DNA of 64,000 bases from Phenylobacterium hankyongense (GCF_003254505.1 NZ_QFYP01000001.1:2898001-2962000); one strand, 5' to 3'; numbered from the stretch's first letter, positions 27,148 through 36,914 are shown. Notes: generated by a model from the letters alone, not told the origin. Numbers and translations are program-made.

Positions 27148-28167
27148 TCAAGCTTCGCGGGCGCCGTAGTAGTCCAGGTACCAGTCGACGAATTTGCCGA
27201 CGCCGACCTCGATCGGGGTGCTGGGCGAGTAGTCGAGGGCGGCTTTGGTCTCCTCGACGTCGGCCTCGGTGCGGGCGACGTCGCCCGGCTGCATGGGCAG
27301 CAGGTTGAGCTCGGCCTTGCGGCCCAGCTTCGCCTCCAGCACCTGGATGTAGCGCATCAGCTCCACCCGTTCGGAGTTGCCGAGGTTGAGGACGCGCCAG
27401 GGGGCGACGCCGCTGGTGGCCGGATCCGGCTTCAGGGGATCCCAGGCCGGGTTGACCTGCGCCGGCCGGTCGAGCGCGGCGACCAGGCCGGAGACGATGT
27501 CCTCCACATAGGTGAAGTCGCGCTGCATCTTGCCCTCGCCGTAGACGTCGATGGGCCGGCCCTTGAGGATGGCGTCGGTGAACTTGAACAGCGCCATGTC
27601 CGGCCGGCCCCACGGCCCGTAGACGGTGAAGAAGCGGAAGCCCGTCGCCGGGACGCCGAACAGGTGGGCGTAGGAATGCGCCATGGCCTCGTTGGCCAGC
27701 TTGGTGGCGGCATAGAGGGTGATCGGGTGGTTGGCCCCGTCGTGGACGTTGAACGGCAGTTTGCCGTTGGCGCCGTAGACCGAGCTCGTGGAGGCGTAGA
27801 CCAGGTGCCTCGGCTGCACCGCGCGGCAACCCTCCAGGATGTTGAGGAAGCCGACGACGTTGGCGTCCACATAGGCCGCGGGGTTCTCGAGGCTGTAGCG
27901 GACGCCGGCCTGGGCGGCGAGATTGACCACGCCGGTGGGCCGGGTTTCCGAAAACAGCGCCGCCATGCCCGGACGGTCGGCGAGGTCGAGCCGGGCGTGG
28001 CGGTAGCCGGGCGCCTTCTCCAGGATCGCCAGCCGCGCGGCCTTGAGGGTCGGATCGTAGTAGGCGTTCAGGTCGTCGACGCCGATCACCTCGTCGCCAC
28101 GCTCCAGCAGTCGTCGGCTCAGGTGGAAGCCGATGAAACCGGCCGAACCGGTCACCATGATCGCCAT
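27148..28167 (-). CDS. UDP-glucuronate 4-epimerase-like NAD-dependent epimerase
   Basis: A 339-residue extended SDR. NAD motif TGSAGFIGFHLSRRLLERGD, VDDLNAYYDPTLK, and the catalytic Ser/Tyr/Lys in ASTSSVYGANGKLPF and YAATKLANE. The sequence RFFTVYGPWGRPDMALFKF is characteristic of UDP-glucuronate 4-epimerases (CapI/LspL). With the neighbouring TviB-type dehydrogenase it could supply a galacturonic-type residue to a surface polysaccharide; the TviB-TviC pair is a known parallel. A 246-bp divergent region without a gene separates it from pckG. Confidence 0.9.
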   Translation of the reverse strand: MAIMVTGSAGFIGFHLSRRLLERGDEVIGVDDLNAYYDPTLKAARLAILEKAPGYRHARLDLADRPGMAALFSETRPTGVVNLAAQAGVRYSLENPAAYVDANVVGFLNILEGCRAVQPRHLVYASTSSVYGANGKLPFNVHDGANHPITLYAATKLANEAMAHSYAHLFGVPATGFRFFTVYGPWGRPDMALFKFTDAILKGRPIDVYGEGKMQRDFTYVEDIVSGLVAALDRPAQVNPAWDPLKPDPATSGVAPWRVLNLGNSERVELMRYIQVLEAKLGRKAELNLLPMQPGDVARTEADVEETKAALDYSPSTPIEVGVGKFVDWYLDYYGAREA

Positions 28168-28413
28168 GAACCGTACCTCTAAGCTGACGCCTGATTCGCG
28201 GCTGAGTTAAGCCAAGGGCTCAACCGGGTCGAGGTTTAGTGATCGAATCCCGCTGATCGGAAAGGCATTTGGCGCGTTGTCGCCGACGGCGGAACCAATG
28301 GCGGTGACCTGCGGTATGCAGGCCCGTGTTCTGCACTTAGAGTTTGTCCAATAATGGATCGTGCGTCGACCGACGGGTTCCGGCGATCAAAAGGGGCGAG
28401 GGAGCGTTCTTGT

Positions 28414-30267
28414 ATGACCCAACAGACCGTGCCGGGACTGGAGCCCGCGCCGACAAAGCACGCCAAACTGATCCAGTGGGTGCGCGAGGTCGCCGAGCTT
28501 ACCCAACCTGATCGAGTCTATTGGTGCGACGGGTCTGAAGCCGAATGGAGTGCGCTGACCGACACCCTGGTCGAAGCCGGCACCCTGAAGCGGCTGAACC
28601 CCGCCAAGCGGCCGAACTCCTTCCACGCCGTCTCCGACCCGCGCGACGTGGCGCGCGTTGAAAGCCGCACCTTCATCTGCTCCGAGAAGCCGCAGGACGC
28701 CGGCCCGACCAACAACTGGCTCGACCCGACGGAGATGCGGGCCGACCTGATGGACCTGTTCAAGGGCTGCATGAAGGGCCGCACGATGTACGTCGTGCCG
28801 TTCTGCATGGGGCCGCTGGGCTCGAAGATCAGCGCCATCGGCGTGGAGATCACCGATTCGGCCTATGTGGCGGCGTCCATGCGGGTGATGACCCGGATGG
28901 GCCGGGCCGCCCTCGACCAGTTGGGAGACGACGGCTTCTTCGTGCCGGCCCTGCACTCGGTCGGCATGCCGCTGGCTGACGGCCAGGCGGATGTCCCGTG
29001 GCCCTGCAACGAAATCAAGTACATCGTCCATTTTCCTGAGGCGCGGGAGATCTGGTCCTACGGCTCCGGCTACGGCGGCAATGCGCTGCTGGGCAAGAAG
29101 TGTTTCGCGCTGCGGATCGCCTCGGTGATGGCCCGCGACGAGGGCTGGCTGGCCGAGCACATGCTGATCCTGAAGCTGACCTCGCCGCAGGGCGAGGTGC
29201 GCTATGTGGCGGCCGCCTTCCCGAGCGCCTGCGGCAAGACCAACATGGCCATGCTGCAGCCGACGCTGAAGGGCTGGAAGGCCGAGACGATCGGCGACGA
29301 CATCTGCTGGATGCGGTTCGGCGACGACGGCCGCCTGTACGCCGTGAATCCGGAGTCCGGCTTCTTCGGCGTCGCGCCCGGCACCGGGCTCGACACCAAC
29401 AAGAACGCCATCGACGCCCTGCACGCCAACTGCATCTTCACCAACGTGGCGCTGACCGACGACGGCGACGTCTGGTGGGAAGGCCTGACGGCCGAGCCGC
29501 CGGCCCACCTCATCGACTGGCGCGGCCAGGACTGGACGCCGGGCGGCAGCGAGCCGGCCGCCCACCCGAACGCGCGCTTCGCCGTCCACGCCAGCCAGTG
29601 CCCGGTGATCGCCGGCGAGTGGGAGGATCCGGCCGGCGTGCCGATCTCCGCCATCCTGTTCGGCGGCCGCCGGGCCTCGGCAGTGCCGCTGGTCACCGAG
29701 GCGCGCGACTGGGCGCACGGCGTCTTCATGGCCTCCAACGTGGCCTCGGAGGGCACCGCGGCGGCCGAGAACGCCATCGGCGAGCTGCGCCGCGACCCGT
29801 TCGCCATGCTGCCCTTCTGCGGCTACAACATGGGCGACTACTTTGGCCACTGGCTGGCGATGGGCGAGGGCGCCGATCCCGCCAAGCTCCCGCGCATCTA
29901 TTTCGTGAACTGGTTCCGCAAGGACGAGCGCGGCAAGTTCGTCTGGCCGGGCTACGGCGAGAACGCCCGGGTGCTGAAGTGGATCGTCGAGCGACTGGAA
30001 GGCCGGGCGGAGGCGGTCGACACCCCCATCGGCCGGCTGCCGGCGCCGGGCGCCCTGGACGTCTCCGGCCTCAGCCTGAGCGAGGATCAGCTCGAGCTCC
30101 TGCTCACCGTTGACGCCGACATCTGGCGCCAGGAGGCGGCGCTGATCCCGCCGTTCTACGAGAAGTTCGGCGAGCACCTGCCGGCGGCCCTGTGGACCGA
30201 ATACCGGGCCCTGGTGGAGCGGCTGTCGCAGACCGCGCGCCAGCCGGAGATGGCCGCCGCCGAATAG
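28414..30267 (+). CDS. pckG: Phosphoenolpyruvate carboxykinase (GTP)
   Basis: A 617-residue GTP-dependent PEPCK, started at the ATG at 28414 with GGGAG 9 nt upstream. It has the GTP-class P loop with the reactive cysteine, [15 protein letters not shown], the metal site [10 protein letters not shown], and the substrate loop [12 protein letters not shown]. The N-terminal [21 protein letters not shown] is also typical. It converts oxaloacetate and GTP to phosphoenolpyruvate and CO2 in gluconeogenesis. Most bacteria use the ATP enzyme; the GTP form is found in scattered lineages including Caulobacterales-like bacteria. Monocistronic. Confidence 0.96.
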   Translation: MTQQTVPGLEPAPTKHAKLIQWVREVAELTQPDRVYWCDGSEAEWSALTDTLVEAGTLKRLNPAKRPNSFHAVSDPRDVARVESRTFICSEKPQDAGPTNNWLDPTEMRADLMDLFKGCMKGRTMYVVPFCMGPLGSKISAIGVEITDSAYVAASMRVMTRMGRAALDQLGDDGFFVPALHSVGMPLADGQADVPWPCNEIKYIVHFPEAREIWSYGSGYGGNALLGKKCFALRIASVMARDEGWLAEHMLILKLTSPQGEVRYVAAAFPSACGKTNMAMLQPTLKGWKAETIGDDICWMRFGDDGRLYAVNPESGFFGVAPGTGLDTNKNAIDALHANCIFTNVALTDDGDVWWEGLTAEPPAHLIDWRGQDWTPGGSEPAAHPNARFAVHASQCPVIAGEWEDPAGVPISAILFGGRRASAVPLVTEARDWAHGVFMASNVASEGTAAAENAIGELRRDPFAMLPFCGYNMGDYFGHWLAMGEGADPAKLPRIYFVNWFRKDERGKFVWPGYGENARVLKWIVERLEGRAEAVDTPIGRLPAPGALDVSGLSLSEDQLELLLTVDADIWRQEAALIPPFYEKFGEHLPAALWTEYRALVERLSQTARQPEMAAAE

Positions 30268-30273
30268 GCGGCG

Positions 30274-30897
30274 TCAGACCACCTTCAGGCCGAGGCCGCT
30301 CAGCAGCTCGGCGGCCTGCTGCTTGGAAACCACCGCGCCTCTGAAGCGTGCGGCCTCGGAGAGGCGCAGTGCGCCCAGGTCGGCGCCGCGCAGGTCTGCG
30401 CCCTCGAACCGCGCGTCCAGAAGGTTGGCTTCCCGCAGGCTGCAGGCCGTCAGCACCGCCTCGCGGAAATCGCAGCCGACGAGGTCGGCGCCCTGGAAAT
30501 CGATGCCCTGGAGCTCGCAGCGCCGGAACGAGACTCCCCGCAGATAGGCGTTGATCAGCAGGCAGCGCGCGAAGCTCAGGCCCAGGGTCGCCGCCTCCAT
30601 GAACTGCGCGCCGGTCAGCTTGCAGTCTTCCATGACCGCCGCCGCCAGCCGCGTGCCTCGCCATCGGGTGTTGTTGAGATCGCAATCCTGGAAGCGGGCT
30701 TCGGTGAGGTCGCTCGACGAAAACTCGGCCCGACCGCCGCGGCAGCCGCGGAATTCGCAGCCGGCCAGGTCGAGGCCGCTGAGATCTGCGCCCGCCAGAT
30801 TCCACCGGGAGAAGCGCACCGGCGCCGGAGCCCGGCTCAACGCCGCCGCGACGTCCTCGCGTGTCGCCGATCCACCGGGGGCCGGGGGCTCGTCCAT
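30274..30897 (-). CDS. Pentapeptide repeat protein
   Basis: About 207 residues from the ATG at 30897 (GGAAAG 7 nt upstream; another ATG lies 5 codons earlier). From about residue 30 on it is built of A(D/N)LxX repeats: RWNLAGADLSGLDLAGCEF, DLNNTRWRGTRL, ANLLDARFEGADLRGADLG. These fold as a right-handed quadrilateral beta helix. The family includes Qnr/MfpA DNA mimics that bind gyrase, but also many proteins of unknown role. The stop is 7 bp from the convergent pckG stop. Same strand as the CapD-like gene, which ends 34 bp upstream. Confidence 0.85.
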   Translation of the reverse strand: MDEPPAPGGSATREDVAAALSRAPAPVRFSRWNLAGADLSGLDLAGCEFRGCRGGRAEFSSSDLTEARFQDCDLNNTRWRGTRLAAAVMEDCKLTGAQFMEAATLGLSFARCLLINAYLRGVSFRRCELQGIDFQGADLVGCDFREAVLTACSLREANLLDARFEGADLRGADLGALRLSEAARFRGAVVSKQQAAELLSGLGLKVV

Positions 30898-30930
30898 GGC
30901 GCGGCTTTCCATGCCAGCAGCCAGACGACC

Positions 30931-32871
30931 TCAGCCGTTGGCGACGACGCGCAGGTTGGGTGCCGCGCCCGGCCGTTCGCCGCGGATCTGCGCCACCAGG
31001 TCGAACAGCGCGCGGCGGACATCCTCGACATCGCCGCGCTCGGCCAGGGCCTCGACCTCGGCCAGGTGGTTGGCGTTGATGCGGATGGCGGAGTTGGAGA
31101 CCACCTCCATCACCTTCGGCGCGCACGGCAGGGAGCGCTCGGTTTCGTCCAGCAGCGCCTCGGTGAGCTTCTCGCCGGGCCGCAGGCCGGTGATCTCGAT
31201 CTCGATGTCCTTGCCCGGCGTGCGGCCGGAAAGCGCGATCATCTGGCGGGCCAGGTCCATGATCCGCACCGGCTCGCCCATCTCCAGCAGGAACAGGCGC
31301 GCGTCGCGACCCTCGCCCTCGGCGCAGGTGGCGGTGGCGTGCAGCACCAGCTGGGCCGCCTCCGGAATGGTCATGAAGAACCGTTCCATGTCCGGGTGGG
31401 TGACGGTGACCGGCCCGCCGCGCTCGATCTGCGACTTGAAGATCGGCACCACCGAGCCGGCGGAGCCCAGGACGTTGCCGAACCGCACGGCCGAGAAGCG
31501 CGTGCCCTTGCCGATGGTCTGCTGGGCCTGGATGACCGATTCCGCCAGCCGCTTGGTGGCGCCCATGACGTTGGTCGGGTCGACCGCCTTGTCGGTGGAA
31601 ATCAGCACCATCTGGCCGGCGCCGCAGGCCTTCGCCGCCTCGGCGACGTTCCAGGTGCCGATGACATTGGTAAGCACGCCCTCGCAGGGATGGCGCTCGA
31701 CCATCGACACGTGCTTCAGCGCCGCGGCGTGGAAGACCAGGTCCGGCGTCTCCTGCAGGAAGACGTTGGTGACCCGCGTGGCGTTGCGCACGTCGCAGAG
31801 CACAGCCTTGCGCGGCACGTGCGGGAAGATCTCGGCCATCTCCCGCTCAATCTCGAACAGCGAGGTCTCGGAGAAGTCCATGAGGGTCAGGTGGGCGCAC
31901 TGGAAGGCGGCGACCTGCCGGGCGAGCTCGGCCCCGATGGAGCCGCCGGCCCCGGTGACCAGCACGCGTCGACCGCGGATCAGGTTGCCGATGGCGTGAC
32001 GGTCGAGCTCGATGGGCTCGCGAGCCAGAAGCTCCTCGATGTTGATCTCCCGCATGGGCAACAGGGTGACGCCGTCGTGTTGCGCCAGCTCGACGATGGA
32101 AGGCAGGCGCAGCAGGCGGATGCCGTCGTTCTTCAAGCGGCCGAGCTGGTCGGCGGTGAGGCCCTTCAGCCGGCCGGGCTCTTCGAGGAAGAGGATGGCG
32201 CGCGGATAGCGGTTCCAGCGGCGCAGGTCGGCCAGCGCCTCGTCGAGGTTGTCGAGGCATTCGATGATGCAGACGCCGCGCACCTGTTGGCCCACGTCGC
32301 GGGCGTCCGGGCCGACGATGCCGACCGGCGTATAGGTGCGGTCATGGCTGCGGGCGACGTCGCGCAGGTAGGTGTCGGCCAGCGACGGGGGGCCAATCAG
32401 CAGCAGGGACGGCGACTGGGTGACCCGGTCGGAGATGGTCTTCAGCGGCGAGAAGGAGTCGAGGGCGTGCTCATGCAGGGCGCGCCGCAGGATCCGTACG
32501 CCCATCGAGCCCACCATCTGGAAGATAGGAGCCATGAACAGGGTGGAGCGCGGCAGGCCGCGCGCGCGGTCGAGGACGAACACCCACAGCAGGAACACGC
32601 CGACCGTGAGCAGCGCGATGCGCGCCAGCACCAGGGCGTCGGGGATCGAGGCGTAGCGCCAGGGCGACAGCTCCCGCCGGAACAGCATCGTGAAGCCCGC
32701 CGCCAGGGCGGCGTAGAGCACCACCAGCTGCACCACGTTGAGGGAGGGGGCCCCGTCGAGGCCGAAGCCGGGAAGTCCGGACGGCGCCACGAGGTAGGCG
32801 AAGGCGAAGGCGAAGGCGGCGATGACCACGTCGGCGACGATGGTCTGGGCCCTGAAAGCCATCCGCTCCAT
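30931..32871 (-). CDS. Membrane nucleotide-sugar 4,6-dehydratase, CapD/PglF/FlaA1-like
   Basis: A 646-residue membrane-bound SDR started at the ATG at 32871 (GGAG 8 nt upstream). Four or five N-terminal helices (about 5-130), a Rossmann-like nucleotide-binding region (SLLLIGPPSLADTYLRDV), and a catalytic Rossmann domain at about 305-600: RVLVTGAGGSIGAELARQ, FHAAALKHVSMVERHP, ISTDKAVDPTNVMGATKR, GRTPGKDIEIEITGLRPGEKL. Such enzymes convert UDP-GlcNAc to the 4-keto-6-deoxy sugar used for polysaccharides or glycoproteins. A 15-bp tandem duplication lies in its upstream region. Confidence 0.92.
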   Translation of the reverse strand: MERMAFRAQTIVADVVIAAFAFAFAYLVAPSGLPGFGLDGAPSLNVVQLVVLYAALAAGFTMLFRRELSPWRYASIPDALVLARIALLTVGVFLLWVFVLDRARGLPRSTLFMAPIFQMVGSMGVRILRRALHEHALDSFSPLKTISDRVTQSPSLLLIGPPSLADTYLRDVARSHDRTYTPVGIVGPDARDVGQQVRGVCIIECLDNLDEALADLRRWNRYPRAILFLEEPGRLKGLTADQLGRLKNDGIRLLRLPSIVELAQHDGVTLLPMREINIEELLAREPIELDRHAIGNLIRGRRVLVTGAGGSIGAELARQVAAFQCAHLTLMDFSETSLFEIEREMAEIFPHVPRKAVLCDVRNATRVTNVFLQETPDLVFHAAALKHVSMVERHPCEGVLTNVIGTWNVAEAAKACGAGQMVLISTDKAVDPTNVMGATKRLAESVIQAQQTIGKGTRFSAVRFGNVLGSAGSVVPIFKSQIERGGPVTVTHPDMERFFMTIPEAAQLVLHATATCAEGEGRDARLFLLEMGEPVRIMDLARQMIALSGRTPGKDIEIEITGLRPGEKLTEALLDETERSLPCAPKVMEVVSNSAIRINANHLAEVEALAERGDVEDVRRALFDLVAQIRGERPGAAPNLRVVANG

Positions 32872-32899
32872 GCGTCGCACTCCGTTCACGCTTCGAATC

Positions 32900-32929
32900 C
32901 GCAACATAGACTTGCGCAACATAGACTTG
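32900..32929. repeat. Perfect tandem duplication of a 15-mer
   Basis: CGCAACATAGACTTG occurs twice back to back (32900-32914 and 32915-32929), 29-58 bp upstream of the CapD-like ATG. On the coding strand each unit reads CAAGTCTATGTTGCG and includes a TATGTT that could serve as a -10 element, so the duplication may duplicate a promoter or operator. Confidence 0.6.
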
Positions 32930-33052
32930 GACGTGCGACCGGCCAATGAACTCGCCGGGGTTCGCTCCGCTTGGGATGCGTTCCGCGCGCTTCTTGCGCT
33001 ACCGGCGGAACGCGGCGACCTTAGGAAGTGCGGACACCCGGCGCAAATGGAA

Positions 33053-33080
33053 AAGCCGCCGCGGAGGTCCACGGCGGCTT
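33053..33080 (-). terminator. Rho-independent terminator of the TorF-family gene
   Basis: AAGCCGCCG (33053-33061) pairs with CGGCGGCTT (33072-33080) across a 10-nt loop. On the minus strand it is followed by TTCC, giving a short U tract with the last stem bases. It lies 26 bp downstream of the TorF-family stop codon. Confidence 0.6.
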
Positions 33081-33105
33081 CTCATCTCAATCGCAAAAAG
33101 TCGAG

Positions 33106-33801
33106 CTAGAACGTGGCCTTGACGCTGGCCACCAGCTTCGGTTCGTAGATCTTGCCGAAGTTGTGCTGGTCGGTGTCCCAGTATCGCACGTCGAGGCCGA
33201 CCTTGTCGGTAAGGGCGTAGCCGACGCCGGCGTTCCAGGTGGTGTAGTCGAGCGGTCCGACGACTTCCTGCTTGCCGAGGGCGGCGCTGACGCTGAACTT
33301 GGTGTTCGGGATCGGCGCGGCGGCGTTGATTTCGTAATAGTTGGCCTCACCCGTTTTGAACGGGAATTCCGGCGAATGGTAATAGCCGACGCCGAGCGTC
33401 GCGGGGCCAACGGGAACCGAGGCCAGGGCCTTCCACTCGGTGTAGGCCTCGTCCGGACCGGACGGCTTCGGGTTGTAGCCGTAGTAGATCACGCCAAAAT
33501 CGAACGCCACCGGGCCCAGCGTCGGCTTCACGCCGGCGTAGAAGTCGGATTCCAGCCGGGTGCCGTTGAGAAAGTCGACGTTCGAGAGCCAGACGCCCGC
33601 ATAGCCGATCTTGGCGACCGTGATGTCGGCGCCGGCGAAGGCCTCGGCCTTGTTGTTGGTCTGGCTGATGCCGCGGAACACGTAGTCGGTGGCGGCTCCG
33701 GCGTTGAAGGTCAGGCCGAGCGGGCGGTCTTCGGCGTGCGCCGCGCCGCCGAGGGCCAGCGCCGCACTCGCGGCCAGCAGCGCGATCTTGATCGTTTTCA
33801 T
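33106..33801 (-). CDS. TorF family putative porin
   Basis: A 231-residue outer-membrane protein with a 23-residue signal peptide ([22 protein letters not shown]). The mature protein starts with beta strands ([19 protein letters not shown]), the exact conserved opening of the TorF/Gcw_chp family, and ends in Phe (VASVKATF), the usual beta-barrel C-terminal signal. AGGGG precedes the ATG. The family forms 12-strand-like small barrels in alpha- and gammaproteobacteria; the substrate is unknown. Confidence 0.9.
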   Translation of the reverse strand: MKTIKIALLAASAALALGGAAHAEDRPLGLTFNAGAATDYVFRGISQTNNKAEAFAGADITVAKIGYAGVWLSNVDFLNGTRLESDFYAGVKPTLGPVAFDFGVIYYGYNPKPSGPDEAYTEWKALASVPVGPATLGVGYYHSPEFPFKTGEANYYEINAAAPIPNTKFSVSAALGKQEVVGPLDYTTWNAGVGYALTDKVGLDVRYWDTDQHNFGKIYEPKLVASVKATF

Positions 33802-33968
33802 TGTCTATCCCCTTGTCTCCGGCCGCCTCGCCTCCGGAAGCGACCGTGCGCCGCCATCCTCGCGGCGACACCGTCCAGATCAAAGCGACCCGCGGGGCGC
33901 GCAGCGAGCATCGTTTAGGTGACCGGTTTTCGGGCGCCGGCAGAGGCGGGCGCCTGCAAATTGGACGC

Positions 33969-34769
33969 CTAGCGGGCGACCAGCGGGGCATAGCCGAGGT
34001 GCGTGCCGGCGTCGACCAGCAGAGTCTCGCCGGTCACGTGCCGCGACGCAGGCGAGGCCAGAAAGACGGTGGCGCCGGCGATGTCCTCCGCGGTGGAGGC
34101 GGCCTTGAGCGGCGTGGCCGCGGCTACCGCCGTCCGCATGCGCTCGATGCTTCCCTCGGCCATGCCCTTGCCGAACCAGGGGGTGTCAATGAAGCCGGGG
34201 CAGACGGCGTTGACGCGGATCTTCGGCGCCAGGGCCCGCGCCAGCGACAGGGTCATGGTGGTCAGCGCGCCCTTCGAGGCGGCGTAGGGAATCGACGAGC
34301 CGATCCCGGTCACGCCGGCGATCGAGGCGGTGTTGACCACCGCGCCCGGCTGCGGCGCGGCCTCCAGCAGGGCGCGACAGGCGCGGACCATCTGGTAGGC
34401 GCCCACGACATTGACCGCATAGAGGTCGTGGAAGTCCTCGGCGGAGACCGCGTCGAGGTCGGCGTGGGCGGCGAAGCGGGTCACGCCGGCGTTGTTGAAC
34501 AGGGCGTCGATCCGGCCGAACGGCTCGGCCGCGGCGGCGATCCGGCGGCAATTCTCGTCGAGGGCGACGTTGCCCTGGACCAGCACCGCCTGGGCCCCGC
34601 AGCCCTCCACCAGACGGGCGGTCTCCTCGGCCTCGGCGATGCTGCTGGCGTAGTTGACCACCACCGCGCGAGCCCCGCGGCTGGCGGTCTCCACCGCGAC
34701 GGCGCGGCCCAATCCGGTCGAGGCCCCGGTCACCACCACCACGAATCCGCTGAAATCGTCGCTGGCCAT
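33969..34769 (-). CDS. SDR family oxidoreductase
   Basis: A 266-residue classical short-chain dehydrogenase. NAD(P) motif [21 protein letters not shown] in [11 protein letters not shown], catalytic Ser in [15 protein letters not shown] and Tyr/Lys in [11 protein letters not shown]. After the core it reads [21 protein letters not shown] sequence ([12 protein letters not shown]). The substrate is unknown; 3-oxoacyl or sugar/steroid-type alcohol substrates are common for this class. The start at 34769 lies 48 bp from the divergent queF start. Confidence 0.88.
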   Translation of the reverse strand: MASDDFSGFVVVVTGASTGLGRAVAVETASRGARAVVVNYASSIAEAEETARLVEGCGAQAVLVQGNVALDENCRRIAAAAEPFGRIDALFNNAGVTRFAAHADLDAVSAEDFHDLYAVNVVGAYQMVRACRALLEAAPQPGAVVNTASIAGVTGIGSSIPYAASKGALTTMTLSLARALAPKIRVNAVCPGFIDTPWFGKGMAEGSIERMRTAVAAATPLKAASTAEDIAGATVFLASPASRHVTGETLLVDAGTHLGYAPLVAR

Positions 34770-34817
34770 CGGCGCCTCCCGTTGTTCAGGCCACCTGTAG
34801 CGGCTAAAGCCGCCGGC

Positions 34818-35273
34818 ATGGAAGAGACCCATCTCACCCAGCTCGGCCGCGACGCGCGGGGTTTTGCGAGTCCGGACGAGGCGGTGCTGGAGCGCGTGCC
34901 CAACCCGCACCCCGACGCCCTGTACCTGGCCCGCTTCACCGTGCCGGAGTTCACCTCGCTCTGCCCGGTGACCGGCCAGCCGGACTTCGCCCACCTGGTG
35001 ATCGACTACGCGCCGGCTGAATGGCTGGTGGAGTCGAAGTCGCTGAAGCTCTACCTCGGCTCGTTCCGCAATCACGGGGCTTTCCACGAGGATTGCACCG
35101 TCGCCATCGGCCTGCGGCTGGTGGCGGAGCTGGCGCCGCGCTGGTTGCGGATCGGCGGCTACTGGTTTCCGCGCGGCGGCATTCCGATCGACGTCTTCTG
35201 GCAGAGCGGCGCGGTTCCCGACGGCCTGTGGCTGCCGGACCAGGGCGTGGCGCCGTATCGCGGCCGCGGCTGA
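34818..35273 (+). CDS. queF: NADPH-dependent 7-cyano-7-deazaguanine reductase QueF
   Basis: A 151-residue unimodular QueF, started at the ATG at 34818. The catalytic Cys is in [15 protein letters not shown], the signature QueF motif is [20 protein letters not shown], and a catalytic Asp follows the Cys in the TGQPDF segment. It reduces preQ0 to preQ1, the last step before tRNA-guanine transglycosylase inserts the base that becomes queuosine. No other queuosine gene is nearby. I see no preQ1-type riboswitch in the short upstream gap. Confidence 0.96.
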   Translation: MEETHLTQLGRDARGFASPDEAVLERVPNPHPDALYLARFTVPEFTSLCPVTGQPDFAHLVIDYAPAEWLVESKSLKLYLGSFRNHGAFHEDCTVAIGLRLVAELAPRWLRIGGYWFPRGGIPIDVFWQSGAVPDGLWLPDQGVAPYRGRG

Positions 35274-35399
35274 GGTCGGGCGGGGCCACCGGCAGGTCGC
35301 CCGCGGGCCGGCGGGCGGGGAATACTTGGAAATTCAAGACGAACGCGCGTAACCGAAGGCTCCCCGCGAGGCCTGCTCAGCATTTGGCGGGCGAGGACT

Positions 35400-35557
35400 G
35401 GCGCGGACTCACTCTCCTCTGAGGCGAAAAGACGGGGCTGCTCAGGCGGCCGCGCGCATCGGGCTTTCCAAACCCGCCGAGGGGGCATATATCTGGCTGG
35501 CCCATCTCTCCTCGGGCGTGTCACCTCAGGCCGGACGGCGTCATGCGCCGTCCGGCC
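35400..35557 (+). ncRNA. Candidate structured RNA in a gene-free gap
   Basis: The 320-bp gap 35274-35593 holds no gene but carries strong pairing potential: CTGAGGCG near 35418 with CACCTCAG near 35520, an inner CGGGC...CCCG hairpin near 35460, GGCCCATCTCTCCTCGGGC, and a terminal strong hairpin followed by a T-rich run. A 6S-like long hairpin is one possibility, but the usual zapA/ygfA neighbours are absent. Strand and ends are guesses; it might be the distal 3' end of queF mRNA. Confidence 0.25.
35529..35557 (+). terminator. Rho-independent terminator
   Basis: GGCCGGACGGCG (35529-35540) pairs perfectly with CGCCGTCCGGCC (35546-35557) over a 5-nt loop and is followed on the plus strand by GTTGTGTTTT. 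It lies about 255 bp past queF, so it may end a separate RNA. It could also work on the minus strand behind the nitroreductase gene, though without a T run there. Confidence 0.6.
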
Positions 35558-35593
35558 GTTGTGTTTTGGGGCGGCGGCCTTGAAGGCCGCGCC

Positions 35594-36205
35594 TCAGCCG
35601 GTCCAGCGGGTGGTCAGCGCCGCCGGGTCCGGCCGCTCCCGCTCCAGCGGCGGCTCGCGCGGGGTCCCCATCAGGATGAATCCGGCCACCCGCTCTTGCT
35701 CGGCGAGGCCGAGGATCGTGCGCGCCTGCGGGTCGTAGGCGTACCAGTCGGTGATCCAGTTCGCACCGTAGCCCATGGCCAGGGCCGCATAGGTGAGGGT
35801 GGCGCCGACCGCGCCGGCCGACAGAATTTGCTCCCACTCCGGAATGGCGGCCGGCCGCGGCGAGGAGATCACCGCCACCGCCAGCGGCGGGATCTTCAGC
35901 TTGGCGAGCTTGGCGGCGGCCGTGGCGTCGCCGCGCTCGGTGGCGACGGCTTCGAGGCGTGCGGCGAAGCGCGCCTTGCCGTCCCCCTCCAGGATGACGA
36001 ACCGCCAGGGCGCGAGCTTGCCGTGGTCGGGCACGCGGGTGGCGAGGCGCAGCAGGATCGCCAGCTCCTCCTCGGTGGGCCCGGGGGCCATCAGGGTCAC
36101 GGCGGAGGTCGAGCGGCGCAGCGCCAGGAAGCGCAGCACTTCCGGGGTCGGCGCAACATCCACGGGCGCGCCGAACTCCGGCGCCGGCGGCAGGGCGACA
36201 GTCAC
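35594..36205 (-). CDS. Nitroreductase family protein, YdjA-like
   Basis: A 203-residue FMN-binding nitroreductase-fold protein. The FMN phosphate-binding Arg/Ser are in FLALRRSTSAVTL; RVPDHGKLAPWRFVILEGD is the YdjA-type second motif; GAVGATLTYAALAMGYGANWITDWYAYDP and GFILMGTP close the domain. The family reduces nitroaromatics or quinones with NAD(P)H, but short YdjA-type members have poorly known substrates. Divergent from the Nudix gene with a near-perfect palindrome between them. Confidence 0.9.
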   Translation of the reverse strand: MTVALPPAPEFGAPVDVAPTPEVLRFLALRRSTSAVTLMAPGPTEEELAILLRLATRVPDHGKLAPWRFVILEGDGKARFAARLEAVATERGDATAAAKLAKLKIPPLAVAVISSPRPAAIPEWEQILSAGAVGATLTYAALAMGYGANWITDWYAYDPQARTILGLAEQERVAGFILMGTPREPPLERERPDPAALTTRWTG

Positions 36206-36232
36206 GTGGGGCGCCTCATTTTCTGAAAGACC

Positions 36233-36247
36233 GAGCCGGTCCGGCTC
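36233..36247. promoter_or_regulatory. 15-bp palindrome between divergent genes
   Basis: GAGCCGG-T-CCGGCTC at 36233-36247 is a perfect inverted repeat around a single central base. It lies 28 bp from the nitroreductase start and 43 bp from the Nudix start, a position that suits control of both divergent promoters. Confidence 0.35.
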
Positions 36248-36289
36248 TTTATGGGTGCGCCGGATGGCGGCGCAAGCCTAGTTGAGAGC

Positions 36290-36904
36290 ATGTCGCAAAG
36301 ACCGACCTGGCTTCGGCCCCACGGAACCCCCTGGATGCGCGGCCCCGAGCTGGTGGTCTACGAGAATCCGTGGATTCGGGTGAGCCATCACGAGGCGACC
36401 GCGCCCACCGGGCGGCCGGCGCAGTACGGCATGGTGGGTTTCAAGAACCTGGCGATCGCCGTCCTGCCGCTGCACGACGACGGCACGGTGACGCTGGTGG
36501 GCCAGAGCCGCTTCGCGCTCGCCGACTACAGCTGGGAGATCCCCGAGGGCGGCTCACCGCTCGGCGAGGATCCGCTGGACGGCGCCAGGCGCGAACTGGC
36601 GGAGGAGACCGGCCTGGTCGCGGCGGATTGGCGCCAGGTGATGAGCGTGCAGCTCTCCAACTCGGTGACCGACGAGCGGGCGATCGGCTATCTGGCGCTC
36701 GGTCTCAGCGAAGGCGGAGCCGGCCACCACGCCGACGACACCGAGGAGATCGCCCTGGCGCGCGCGCCTTTCCGCGAGGTGCTGGACGCCGCCTTGGCCG
36801 GGCATTTGCAGGACGTGCTGACGGTGGCGATGCTGCTGCGGGCCTACCATATGGCCCGTGAGGGCGCTTTGCCGGACGCGCTGGTGCGCGCAATGCTAGG
36901 ATAG
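36290..36904 (+). CDS. Nudix hydrolase (ADP-ribose pyrophosphatase-like)
   Basis: A 204-residue protein started at the ATG at 36290. The Nudix box is complete: GGSPLGEDPLDGARRELAEE followed by TGLV, matching G-x5-E-x7-REUxEExGU. The N-terminal extension (RGPELVVYENPWIRVSHHEA) and the Pro in the loop after the box point to an ADP-sugar type substrate rather than MutT-type nucleotides. Likely hydrolyses NDP-sugars or ADP-ribose in the cytoplasm. Eleven bp upstream of cysE on the same strand, so probably co-transcribed. Confidence 0.9.
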   Translation: MSQRPTWLRPHGTPWMRGPELVVYENPWIRVSHHEATAPTGRPAQYGMVGFKNLAIAVLPLHDDGTVTLVGQSRFALADYSWEIPEGGSPLGEDPLDGARRELAEETGLVAADWRQVMSVQLSNSVTDERAIGYLALGLSEGGAGHHADDTEEIALARAPFREVLDAALAGHLQDVLTVAMLLRAYHMAREGALPDALVRAMLG

Positions 36905-36914
36905 GGAGAGGCTG

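Noticed and set aside
28230..28270. GATCGAATCCCGC as a tRNA T-arm
   Set aside because: No acceptor, D or anticodon arm can be built around it. No tRNA was found in the window.
35400..35557. 6S RNA assignment for the structured gap
   Set aside because: A long imperfect hairpin is possible, but the usual neighbours are missing and I could not match the central bubble with confidence.
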